From JBOHRE01 sp050732635 (GTDB lineage: Bacteria > Gemmatimonadota > Gemmatimonadetes > Longimicrobiales > RSA9): a stretch of 46,906 nt of DNA. Made by a program: the position numbers and the translations under genes. Each line of letters starts with the position of its first letter. The stretch's first letter is position 1. A model generated the notes under the pieces. That model was not told the DNA's origin. It saw only the letters and a program-made list of their open reading frames with translations, and ran no database searches. Location: the NCBI GenBank assembly GCA_050732635.1, contig JBOHRE010000014.1, positions 1-46,906 on the forward strand. Direction: 5' to 3'. This document shows, in pieces, positions 7,240 through 15,221 of this stretch.

Positions 7240-9984
7240 TTACCGATTCGTCGTCGCGGTGACGGCCGACCGGCGGTCGCGGAACTGCTCGTACAGCCGT
7301 GTGTGCCGCGATGTCAGCGGGACCTCCTGACCGGCGATGAACGCACGTTCGACCTGCGTCGTGATCTGGAGCGGATCGCCGGTGGTGACGATCAGGTCGG
7401 CCCGCTTGCCGGCGTCGAGGCTGCCCAGCTCGCCGGCGAGGCCGAGAATCTCCGCGGTCGACAGTGTCACGGCCCGCAGGCCGACCTCCGGCGGCAAGCC
7501 GAAGGAGATGGCGCGCGCGGCGTGGTACGGCAGGTTACGCACATCGGCGACATCGCCAGTCGTGAATGCCACAGTTACGCCGGCGTCGTGCAGGATGGAG
7601 GCATTGCGCCAGCCGGCGGTGACCGGGTCGTCGCGGTCCATGGCCGGTCTGAGTGCCGAGCCGACGATCACGGCGATGTTGCGCCTGGCGAGTTCCGGCG
7701 CCACGCGAAAGGCCTGGTCACCGCCGACGATCACGGCACGAAGCGTCGGGAACTCGTCCAGGAACATGAGAAGCGTGCGGATGTCGCGCTCGCGCCGGGT
7801 CAGGAAGAAGACCGGCATCTGCCCGGCCATTGCCGGGACCATGCTTTCCAGCAGGATCTGGTCGCTCGCGTCCGTGTTCGCCTCGAATGGCCGCGTCGGA
7901 TCCTCCGACGTGCTCGGCCGCTCCGCGTAGAGCCGCGCCCGCTCGAACAGCGCGAGCAGCTCCTCGAGGCGCTCGCCCTCGAGTTTCGGCTCATCCCACG
8001 CCTCACCCTGAGCGGCCGGAAAATCGACGAACAGCGCCGCGCGGTCCTCGATCTCCATGATCTCCGGAGTGTCGCCGGCCAGCTGTACCAGCGAGCCGGC
8101 TCCGCGTACGACCCCCGAGGCCGGCACGGTGACCACACTCGTGATGCCGTTCGCTCGCGCCACGGGGATCGCCTCGCTGTGCGGGTTGATGCCGAACAGC
8201 GCGCGCACGTGAGGGTTGTAGCGTCCCACCTCACGATCGTCACGAGCCGCGTTCCACGATCCGATCTCCACCAGTCCGAGCTGCGTGTGGGGATCGATCA
8301 ATCCCGGGTACACGTGCTTGCCGGTGAGCTCGATGCGCTCGGCGCCCGCGGGAATCTCGACCGTCGCACTCGACCCGACGGCAGCGATGCGGTCGCCCTG
8401 AAGCAACACGACGCCGGATTCGATCGTGGGGCCGGATACCGGATGCACGGTCGCGCCGACCAGCGCGGTCACGCGCTCCTGTGAGTCGAGCGCACGCGGA
8501 GCGGCCGCCTCGCCGTTTCCGCCATTGCCGCCCGGATAGCCGTTCGTACCAGGCGCGGCGGCGACGTCCGTGATGACCGGAAAGCCGCGCACCGGCTCGC
8601 CACGCGTGTCCTCCTCGCGTTCGCGGTCGTAGTACACGAGTCCATCGACGATCGTCTTTTCGACCCGCGTATACGTGTCGAACGGATCCCCGTTCAGCAG
8701 CACGAAATCGCCGTCCTTGCCGATCTCGATGCTGCCGATCCGATGCTCGAGCCGCAGCTGCTTGGCCGGATTCAGCGTGAGCATCTGCATCGCGTCCTGC
8801 TTCGAGATGCCGCCGTATTTCACCGGCTTGATCATCTCGTACACCATGAACGACTGCAACCACGGGATGTCGGAGTTCAACGATGTCAGCACACCGTGCT
8901 CGTGCATCACCGCGGCATTGTACGGAATCGCGTCGAACGCCTCGAGCTTGTACATCCACCAGTCGGAAAATGTCGAGCCCCCGGCGCCGTGCTCGGCCAT
9001 CTCATCGGCCACCTTGTACCCTTCGAGCACATGGGTGAAGGCGTCGATCCGGAAGCCGAACCGCTCGGCCACACGCATCAGCATCAGGATCTCGTCGGCG
9101 CGATACGAGTGAGCGTGTACGCGGATGCGACCCTGCATGATGTCGACCAGCGCCTCCAGGCGCAGGTCGCGCCGCGGCGGCACGCGCACGGCCTCCGGAT
9201 CGCGACGGTACTCCGCCCATGCACGCTCGTACTCCTGCGCTGCCGTGAACGCCTGCACGTACAGGGCTTCGACGCCTTCCCGCGACATCGGGAATCGGTC
9301 CGGCGCGTTCGACGGACCGAACCGGTTCTTGCGCGTGACGTTCTCACCCAGCGCGAATTTCACGGTGCGCGGCGCGTCGGCGATGAGCAGCTTGTGCGCG
9401 TCGTCCATGCCCCAGCGCATCTTGATGATCGCACTCTGGCCGCCGATCGGATTCGAGCTGCCATGGAGGAGCTGGGCGGCAGTAACGCCTCCCGACAGGG
9501 CTCGGTAGATGCCGAAATCGTCCGGATCCAGGCCGTCGATGACGCGGACCTCCGGCACGATGGGCGCCGTGCCCTCGTTCGTGCTCGCCATGGCAACGTG
9601 CGAGTGCTCATCGACGATACCGGGCATGCCGGTGAGGCCGCGACCCTCGATGACGGTCGCGCCGGACGGAGCGGACAGGTCGGCTCCGATTTCGCGGATC
9701 ACGCCGTCACGCACGAGCACGGAGACGTTGTCGAGCACCTCGCCCGTGGCAGTCCACAGAACGTCCAGGTCGCGGATGAGCAGGGTGCCGCGGGGCGGCT
9801 GGACCCGCTCGCCTTCGGTCTGGGTCTGGATTTCCTGCGCCGCTGCTGCGGGCGCGAAGGCCGCGCCCAGCAGCGCGCCGAGCAGCAGAGTGCCGAGTCG
9901 TGCGTTCATGGTCGTCGTTCGGATGCGAGCGGGGACGCCGCGCACGCTACGCGCGCGGCCCGAGTCGAGTGTCGGTCTGCTCAT
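7240..9984 (-). CDS. Secreted double-domain amidohydrolase family protein
   Basis: A 914-residue fusion of two imidazolonepropionase-like amidohydrolase domains. Residues 26-50 form an export signal ending in AAAAQ. Domain 1 has MPGIVDEHSH (His127/His129), GGQSAIIKMRWG, VHAHSYR, DAFTHVLEGY and LNSDIPW, so its binuclear metal site looks complete. A Gly/Asn-rich linker (NGYPGGNGGNGEAAA) leads to domain 2, which begins ALVGATVHPVSGP; its HxH is reduced to H566-T-Q. Start ATG 9984 overlaps the upstream stop (ATGA) and follows GGGAGG; an internal ATG at 9909 would begin directly at the signal peptide. Likely hydrolyses cyclic amides or peptides in the periplasm; substrate unknown. Confidence 0.82.
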   Translation of the reverse strand: MSRPTLDSGRARSVRGVPARIRTTTMNARLGTLLLGALLGAAFAPAAAAQEIQTQTEGERVQPPRGTLLIRDLDVLWTATGEVLDNVSVLVRDGVIREIGADLSAPSGATVIEGRGLTGMPGIVDEHSHVAMASTNEGTAPIVPEVRVIDGLDPDDFGIYRALSGGVTAAQLLHGSSNPIGGQSAIIKMRWGMDDAHKLLIADAPRTVKFALGENVTRKNRFGPSNAPDRFPMSREGVEALYVQAFTAAQEYERAWAEYRRDPEAVRVPPRRDLRLEALVDIMQGRIRVHAHSYRADEILMLMRVAERFGFRIDAFTHVLEGYKVADEMAEHGAGGSTFSDWWMYKLEAFDAIPYNAAVMHEHGVLTSLNSDIPWLQSFMVYEMIKPVKYGGISKQDAMQMLTLNPAKQLRLEHRIGSIEIGKDGDFVLLNGDPFDTYTRVEKTIVDGLVYYDREREEDTRGEPVRGFPVITDVAAAPGTNGYPGGNGGNGEAAAPRALDSQERVTALVGATVHPVSGPTIESGVVLLQGDRIAAVGSSATVEIPAGAERIELTGKHVYPGLIDPHTQLGLVEIGSWNAARDDREVGRYNPHVRALFGINPHSEAIPVARANGITSVVTVPASGVVRGAGSLVQLAGDTPEIMEIEDRAALFVDFPAAQGEAWDEPKLEGERLEELLALFERARLYAERPSTSEDPTRPFEANTDASDQILLESMVPAMAGQMPVFFLTRRERDIRTLLMFLDEFPTLRAVIVGGDQAFRVAPELARRNIAVIVGSALRPAMDRDDPVTAGWRNASILHDAGVTVAFTTGDVADVRNLPYHAARAISFGLPPEVGLRAVTLSTAEILGLAGELGSLDAGKRADLIVTTGDPLQITTQVERAFIAGQEVPLTSRHTRLYEQFRDRRSAVTATTNR

Positions 9985-11672
9985 GGGCGATCGCCTCCCG
10001 GCGACGTACGCGTCGCCGTCCAGTCGAGTGTGCCGAACGGACCAGTGGCCGTGCCCCGGGCGGTTTCGCCTTCGAGCGTGCCGGCGAAGTCGATCGTGAT
10101 CGTCTCGCCGTCGGCGTCCACCGTGCCGCGGAAGGTGAGCGCGTCACCGGTCAACGAGCCACCGAAGATGCTGACGGTGCCCACGTCGGGCGTCTCGAGT
10201 GTGCCCGTGAAGGTGTCGCCTTCGGCGCTCAGGCGCATGGTGCCGGTGCGCGTTTCGCCGCCCATGTTCAACTCGATCTGCCAGGTTCCGGCAACGGCGG
10301 CGGCAGCTCCAGCGGCGCCATCTGCGGCCACCGCGTTGCCGCGGGCGCCGGGCGCTGCTCCCTTCTCGAGCGCGCCTTCCACGAACGTGTATACGATCCG
10401 CGTGTCCTCCTCGAACAATGGTCCGTCGCTCACGACCAGGTTGGCCGGAAATCCGGCTTCGACGCGCACCAGATTCGGCGCGCCCAGCAGCGCCGCCGGC
10501 GTCGTCGTAAGCGCGCGCAGCGCGTCCGCCTCACCGAGCCCGTACTCGATGACCTTACGAGCGCCTTCGCGCAGGTCCGCCCGACCCTCCCCACTGGTCA
10601 GTGCGACCTGGACGCCGGCGCGGATCAGACGGCCGGCATTCGCGTATACTGCTTCCAGCTCGCGCTGCTCGCGTGCCGCCGCGGGTGCCGGTGGCTCCGT
10701 CGCCGCCGAGTCAGGCTTCGCGTCGGGCTTCCAGCGGCGCGGCTTTGGGAAATCGAGCGAGACGAGCACCGGTACACCGCGCGCCTCGAGCTCGTCGGCG
10801 ATCAGCCACGCCTCGGCGCCGCCGACGATCACTGGCCGGAAGCCGAACTCGTCTGCAAGCCGCAGCACGCGCCGGATGTCTTCCACATCATTGGCTGCGA
10901 AGTAGACGTCGCTTTCGCCAGCAAGGATCTGCTGCACGGCCATATAATCAGGATCGAACGACGGTCGGGTGATGCCGCGGGGATCGCGGTTCGCGGCCTG
11001 AATGAGCTGGCCGCGCCGCTGCGTGTCCATGAATGTCTGACGGAGCCAGGCGATCGCTCCGAACAGCGTGCCCGGGTACGTGCCGCGACCGCCGCGGAAC
11101 GAGAGCGATGCCCCGAGTGCGGGGTCGAGCACGAGCTCGGCCGGCCGCTCCGCATCCCTGCGCAGCAGCAGCAGCGTGCCCTGACCCGCCATCAGCGCAT
11201 TCGAAGGGTGTACCGCGACCGCGACGATGCCCTTCTTGCGTTGCGCCGCTCCATCCTCGCCGGTCGCCTCGAGCGCATCGACCACACGCCGGCTCGGCAT
11301 GAACCCCTGCAGCTGGCGTGGTGGATTCCACGATTCGACGGTCGAGCGGTCGATCGAATCCTGTACGAACTCGAACTTCACCGTGCCATTGGCGTCCACC
11401 AGCCCGGGATAGACGTACAGCGAGTCGCCCTCGAGCAGTTGCGCATCGCCAGGCACGCTCGCGCCCGGGCCGATCGCCTCGATGAAATCGCCGCGCACGA
11501 GCACGGTCTGATCTGTCGCCTGCCGCCCATCGGCATACACGACTGTCACGCCGCTCAGCGCATATGCGGCCGGCGCTGGCGGCTCGGTGAACTGGGCGAC
11601 GGCCGGCGCAGGGAGCGTCAGCGCGCACGCCAACGCCAGGCTGCCGCGTCCCAACCATCGGGCATCTCTCAT
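9981..11672 (-). CDS. Secreted amidohydrolase-like protein with degenerate metal site
   Basis: A 563-residue protein with a signal peptide ending PAPAVAQ, then an amidohydrolase-like composite: YALSGVTVVYADGR, YVYPGLVDANGTVKF and the C-terminal beta-strands around EAGFPANLVVSDGPLFEEDTR (in two blocks). Where active family members have D-A-H-x-H, this protein has D93-A-N-G-T, so both first-strand metal His residues are gone. After about residue 455 an Ala/Gly linker leads to a separate 90-residue all-beta domain (GTWQIELNMGG, GTMRLSAEGDTFTGTLE). It overlaps the next gene by 4 bp (ATGA), and the two probably form an envelope complex. Catalysis is doubtful; a binding or structural role is possible. 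Confidence 0.78.
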   Translation of the reverse strand: MRDARWLGRGSLALACALTLPAPAVAQFTEPPAPAAYALSGVTVVYADGRQATDQTVLVRGDFIEAIGPGASVPGDAQLLEGDSLYVYPGLVDANGTVKFEFVQDSIDRSTVESWNPPRQLQGFMPSRRVVDALEATGEDGAAQRKKGIVAVAVHPSNALMAGQGTLLLLRRDAERPAELVLDPALGASLSFRGGRGTYPGTLFGAIAWLRQTFMDTQRRGQLIQAANRDPRGITRPSFDPDYMAVQQILAGESDVYFAANDVEDIRRVLRLADEFGFRPVIVGGAEAWLIADELEARGVPVLVSLDFPKPRRWKPDAKPDSAATEPPAPAAAREQRELEAVYANAGRLIRAGVQVALTSGEGRADLREGARKVIEYGLGEADALRALTTTPAALLGAPNLVRVEAGFPANLVVSDGPLFEEDTRIVYTFVEGALEKGAAPGARGNAVAADGAAGAAAAVAGTWQIELNMGGETRTGTMRLSAEGDTFTGTLETPDVGTVSIFGGSLTGDALTFRGTVDADGETITIDFAGTLEGETARGTATGPFGTLDWTATRTSPGGDRP

Positions 11673-11856
11673 GGTCCTATCCCTGCTACCGGATCTGCGT
11701 AGGAGTGGCGTCTGGCGGCAAAGTCGCCAGCCACCGGCCGCCCGTCAAATGCACCGCGGCCGGGTCGGCTCCCGCGCTACCACTTGGCCGGTTCGGGGTA
11801 CGCTGCAGCGCTCTCCACCGCGACCTTTCCCGCCCGCGGCCGGGTCGCTAGATGGC

Positions 11857-11897
11857 GTCTACGTCGAAATCAACGTCAACCTCAACGTCGAGGTCGC
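11857..11897 (+). repeat. Imperfect hexamer repeat tract (NTCNAN) abutting a start codon
   Basis: The 41 bp directly before the ATG at 11898 can be read as consecutive hexamers GTCTAC, GTCGAA, ATCAAC, GTCAAC, CTCAAC, GTCGAG, GTCGC. The tract contains the only purine-rich Shine-Dalgarno-like bases (GAGG) for the downstream gene. Whether it is a spreading repeat, a relic coding segment or a translation-control element is not known. Confidence 0.5.
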
Positions 11898-13355
11898 ATG
11901 GTCCACGCGCCAGAATTCCGCCCGGCCCTGGAATGGCTGCACACGGGCGGGCGGCCGCTCACGCTGCACGAGCTTCGTGGCAAGGTCGTGCTCCTCGACT
12001 TCTGGACCTACGGCTGAATCAACTGCCTGCACGTACTCCCGCAGTTGCGGGAGCTGGAACGGCGCTACCCGGGCGAGCTGGTGATCATCGGCGTGCACGC
12101 CGGCAAGTTTCCGCATGAGCGCCACACCGCCAACATCCTGCGTGCCTCCTACCGCGAGGACGCGCTGCATCCGATCGTGAACGACCGCCATTTCCGGGTC
12201 TGGCGTGACTATGCCGTGCGGGCGTGGCCGACGCTGACGCTGATCGATGCGGCAGGAAATGTCGCCGCGCAGCAGGCTGGGGAGCTCACGGCCGACCAGC
12301 TCGAGCCGCTGATCGAGCGGCTCATCGCCGATGCCGGCGACGCGCTGGAGCGTGCGCCACGCCACTGGCCGGTCGATCCGCTACCCGAGCCGCCGGCGAC
12401 GCTGGCATTTCCGGGCAAGGTGATCGCCGATGAAGCCGGCCGCATCGTGGTCGCCGACACGAGGCACCACCGGGTGCTCGTGCTGGAGAGCGGCGACGAC
12501 GCCCGTCACGCGCGCCTGCGCCACGTCATCGGCCACGGCGAGGCCGGCTTCGCCGACGGTAGCTTTGCGGTCGCGCGCTTGCGCGCGCCGCACGGCCTGG
12601 CATGGCTCGACGAGCAACGCCTGCTGATTGCCGATACCGAGAACCACGCGATCCGGCTGGCTGACCTGCAGGCAGGTGCGCTGACGACGTTGGTCGGTAC
12701 CGGCGAGCAGGGCCGCCACTTCAACATGCCCGGAAGAGGCAGGGAAGTGGCGCTCAGCTCGCCCTGGGATCTGCTGCACCACGACGGCATGGTGTACGCT
12801 GCCATGGCCGGCTTCCATCAGATCTGGTCGGTCGATCCGGAGACCGGGGAGGCGCGGCCCTGGGCCGGAAGCGGCGCCGAGGCGATCACCGATGGGCCGC
12901 TTCGTACCGCCACCCTGGCCCAGCCCAGCGGCCTCGCCAGCGACGGCCAACGCCTCTTCTTCGCGGACAGCGAGTCCAGCGCGATCCGTGCAGCCGACTT
13001 CGTGGAGCGCGAGGTCCGGACCCTCGTCGGCACGGGCCTCTTCGACTTCGGCGACCGCGACGGAGCGGGCGACGACGTGCGGCTGCAGCATCCGCTCGGG
13101 GTGGCCTGGGATGAGGTGCAGCGCCTGCTCTATCTGGCGGACACGTACAACGGCAGCATCAAGGTGCTCGATCCGGCGACTCGCAGAGTCATCACGTGGG
13201 CGGCGAGCGCCGCCGATGGCAGCCGCCTCGACGAACCGGGCGGCGTGGCGATCGCCGGCGATCGGCTCTACGTCGCTGACACCAACAACCACCGCATTCT
13301 GACGGCGCGCACGCGGGATCCTGCGCTCGAGGCCGTTGTCCTGGACGGCGCGTAA
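11898..13355 (+). CDS. Thioredoxin-like/NHL-repeat protein, candidate selenoprotein (in-frame TGA = Sec40)
   Basis: Read through the TGA at 12015-12017, this is a 485-residue protein: an N-terminal TlpA/thioredoxin-like domain (about 1-145) and an NHL-repeat beta-propeller (about 150-480; ADTRHHRVLVLE, ADTENHAIRLAD, ADTYNGSIKVLD, ADTNNHRILTAR), the architecture of NHLRC2-like proteins. The redox site reads DFWTYG-U-INC-LHVLP: the TGA replaces exactly the first cysteine of the CxxC pair, giving U40-I-N-C43. A 7-bp perfect hairpin lies 18 nt downstream. Homologues normally have WTYCCINC or WTYGCINC here. ATG 11898 gives the usual family N-terminus. No Sec machinery is in the window. Alternative: nonsense mutation or sequencing error (TGC to TGA). 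Likely a thiol/selenol oxidoreductase; partner unknown. Confidence 0.82.
12036..12053 (+). promoter_or_regulatory. Candidate bacterial SECIS hairpin
   Basis: CTCCCGC-AGTT-GCGGGAG is a perfect 7-bp stem with a 4-nt loop whose second base is G. There are 25 nt between the TGA (ends 12017) and the first loop base (12043), inside the 16-37 nt range described for bacterial SECIS elements, which lie in the coding region just after the UGA and have a G in the first two loop positions. It is translated as part of LPQLRE. Confidence 0.65.
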
Positions 13356-13373
13356 TCGCGACTGCACTGCCGG

Positions 13374-13391
13374 CGAACCCGTGAGGGTTCG
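13374..13391. terminator. Hairpin between convergent genes
   Basis: CGAACCC-GTGA-GGGTTCG, a perfect 7-bp stem with tetraloop, sits in the 43-bp gap between the thioredoxin/NHL gene and the convergent ETF-QO gene. No T tract follows on either strand, so it would act as a weak or factor-assisted bidirectional terminator. Confidence 0.5.
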
Positions 13392-13398
13392 ACCCGGA

Positions 13399-15072
13399 CT
13401 ACATGCGCCGGTACTTCGGCCCGCTCCCGCCTTCACGTGGCGTCCAGCGCGGCCCCAGTACGTCGGTGGCCTTGCAGTCGATACAGTTCGGCGCGTTGAC
13501 GATCAGGCGCTCACCCTGCCGTTCATAGACGCCGGCCGGGCACATGCCCGCGTAGAAATCGGCGACCTCCGGCGGGACGTCGCGGCCCACCACGAGGTGC
13601 GAGGGAATGTCGTCACGCGTCTGGTTTCCCGACTTGAAGACCGCATCCAGCTTCCGGAACGTGAGTACGCCATCCGGCGTGAACGGCTCGCCGCCAGCGC
13701 TGCGACGCGGCTCGGCGGCATCCGGCTCGATGTCGACGCGCGAACCCGGAAGACGGCCGCCCGTCAGGGTCAGCATGCTGGCCTTGGCGCCGCCGGCGAA
13801 GAACCCATCCTTGAAGACGAGGCGCATGTTTCGCCGCGCTCGCAGGTCGCGGATGATGTAGCTGTCGTCCACCATGCGATCGTAGCCGGCGAGCGCCGCC
13901 GCGCTCGTGTCGCCTCGTTTCAGCGCGTCGAAGATCGCGCGGCCCGCGTAGATTCCAGATTGCATCGCGTAGTGGATGCCCTTGAGCGATGCCACCTCGA
14001 CGAAGCCGGCGGCATCGCCGAGCACGACGATCCCGTTGCCGTGGCGTCGCTCGGGGAGTGCATAATACCCGCCTTCGGGGATCGTCTTCGCACCCCACTC
14101 GACGAGCTCACCACCCTCGAGGTACTGCCGGAACAGGGGATGCCGCTTCATCCGTTGCAGCAGGACATGGACGTCGAGATTCGCATCTCGATAGTCCAGT
14201 CCGACCACGAGACCGAGCGCGACGAGGTTCGGCTCGAGCGGGTACATGAAGCTGCCACCGAACGCGTCGCGCGGGACCGGCCAGCCGAGCGTATGAATGA
14301 CGCGGTCCAGTGGCGTTCGGGTCTCCCATAGCTCCTTCACCCCGAGCGCGTAGATCTGCGGATTGGCCGCGCCGATTCCTTGCCACTCGTAGAATGCCTG
14401 TGACAGCGAGCCGCGCGTGCCTTCCGCCAGCGCCGTGACCCGGGCCACGATGTCCGTGGCCGGCGTGCTCGCACTCGAAGGATTGCCGGACCGATCCAGC
14501 CCCGCGGGCACAGTGCGTACGCCGCGAACGCGATCACCCGCGACCAGCAGCGAGGCGGCCGGGAAGCCGGTGAAGATGTCGACGCCGAGCGCCTCGGCTC
14601 GTTCACCGAGCCAGCGCACGATCTCGCAGATCGAGGCGAGCCGATTGCCCTCGTTCCGCATGGTCGGCGGTGTAGGCAGCCGCAGGGCGCGTCGCTCGGT
14701 CAGCACATACACGGCTTCCTCGTCGACCGGCTCGCGCAGTGGCAGGCTTCCAGGATCGAGATCGGGGAACAGCTCGGCGAACACGGTCGGGTTCACCACC
14801 GCCCCGGACAGGCAGTGTTCGCCCAGACCTGCCGATTTCTCGAGCACGGCGATCGAGAGCGGCCCGACCGAGCCGCCCGCCTCGGCGTCCTGCCGCGCGA
14901 GCCTCGCCAGTTCGATCGCGCCTGCCAGCCCCGCCGGTCCGCCACCCACGAACACCACATCCACCTCGACCGCCTCCTCGCCCGGCGATTCCGCTACGAC
15001 GAGCCGCTCGCGCGGCAGCGGCGGCTGATGGTCGGCCGGTACGATCGTTCGCCCGTCAGTTGCTTCGGCCAT
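13399..15072 (-). CDS. Electron transfer flavoprotein-quinone oxidoreductase
   Basis: A 557-residue flavoprotein that takes electrons from ETF (etfBA at 5.4 kb) to quinone. It shows the FAD-binding VVFVGGGPAGLAGAIELARL, AVLEKSAGLGEHCLSGAVV, GGSFMYPLEPNLVALGLVVG (split blocks), GNGIVVLGDAAGFVEV and SLKGIHYAMQSG, then a C-terminal Fe-S domain starting MCPAGVYE. Family members coordinate a 4Fe-4S cluster with four Cys, three in CxxCxxC. Here Cys511, Cys530 and Cys533 are present but the last position reads T536 (CIDCKATD). Family assignment is secure; cluster type is open. Start ATG 15072 is the only sensible start. It is isolated, flanked by an intergenic repeat. Confidence 0.9.
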   Translation of the reverse strand: MAEATDGRTIVPADHQPPLPRERLVVAESPGEEAVEVDVVFVGGGPAGLAGAIELARLARQDAEAGGSVGPLSIAVLEKSAGLGEHCLSGAVVNPTVFAELFPDLDPGSLPLREPVDEEAVYVLTERRALRLPTPPTMRNEGNRLASICEIVRWLGERAEALGVDIFTGFPAASLLVAGDRVRGVRTVPAGLDRSGNPSSASTPATDIVARVTALAEGTRGSLSQAFYEWQGIGAANPQIYALGVKELWETRTPLDRVIHTLGWPVPRDAFGGSFMYPLEPNLVALGLVVGLDYRDANLDVHVLLQRMKRHPLFRQYLEGGELVEWGAKTIPEGGYYALPERRHGNGIVVLGDAAGFVEVASLKGIHYAMQSGIYAGRAIFDALKRGDTSAAALAGYDRMVDDSYIIRDLRARRNMRLVFKDGFFAGGAKASMLTLTGGRLPGSRVDIEPDAAEPRRSAGGEPFTPDGVLTFRKLDAVFKSGNQTRDDIPSHLVVGRDVPPEVADFYAGMCPAGVYERQGERLIVNAPNCIDCKATDVLGPRWTPREGGSGPKYRRM

Positions 15073-15095
15073 GAGCGTCCCCGGTCAGCTAGAGT

Positions 15096-15212
15096 GTCGA
15101 CCGCAGAGTACGCAGAGATCGCCGAGGGTTCGCCGGCATACCGAGGCATGCCGCTGCAGCCACATCATTTTTTTGGTTTTGCTCTGCGCTCTCTGCGAGC
15201 TCCGCGGTGAAT
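15096..15212. repeat. Intergenic inverted-repeat element (CGCAGAG-type)
   Basis: The arms ACCGCAGAGTACGCAGAG (15100-15117) and, reading the other strand from 15208 down, ACCGCGGAGCTCGCAGAGAG are imperfect inverted copies built on the core CGCAGAG, enclosing about 65 bp with a T-rich run near 15168-15180. Similar CGCAGAG-rich inverted elements occur in intergenic regions of many environmental bacterial genomes. It lies between ETF-QO and moeA. No transposase is present; MITE-like or REP-like nature is inferred. Confidence 0.6.
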
Positions 15213-15221
15213 CCTCTGGCA

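Noticed and set aside
8743..10905. 720-codon plus-strand frame
   Set aside because: Antisense to both amidohydrolase genes, with no domain signal; a GC-rich codon-bias artefact.
12045..13355. NHL-repeat protein starting independently after the TGA
   Set aside because: A start at 12045 would cut a thioredoxin domain in two and lose its catalytic motif; readthrough from 11898 explains both halves.
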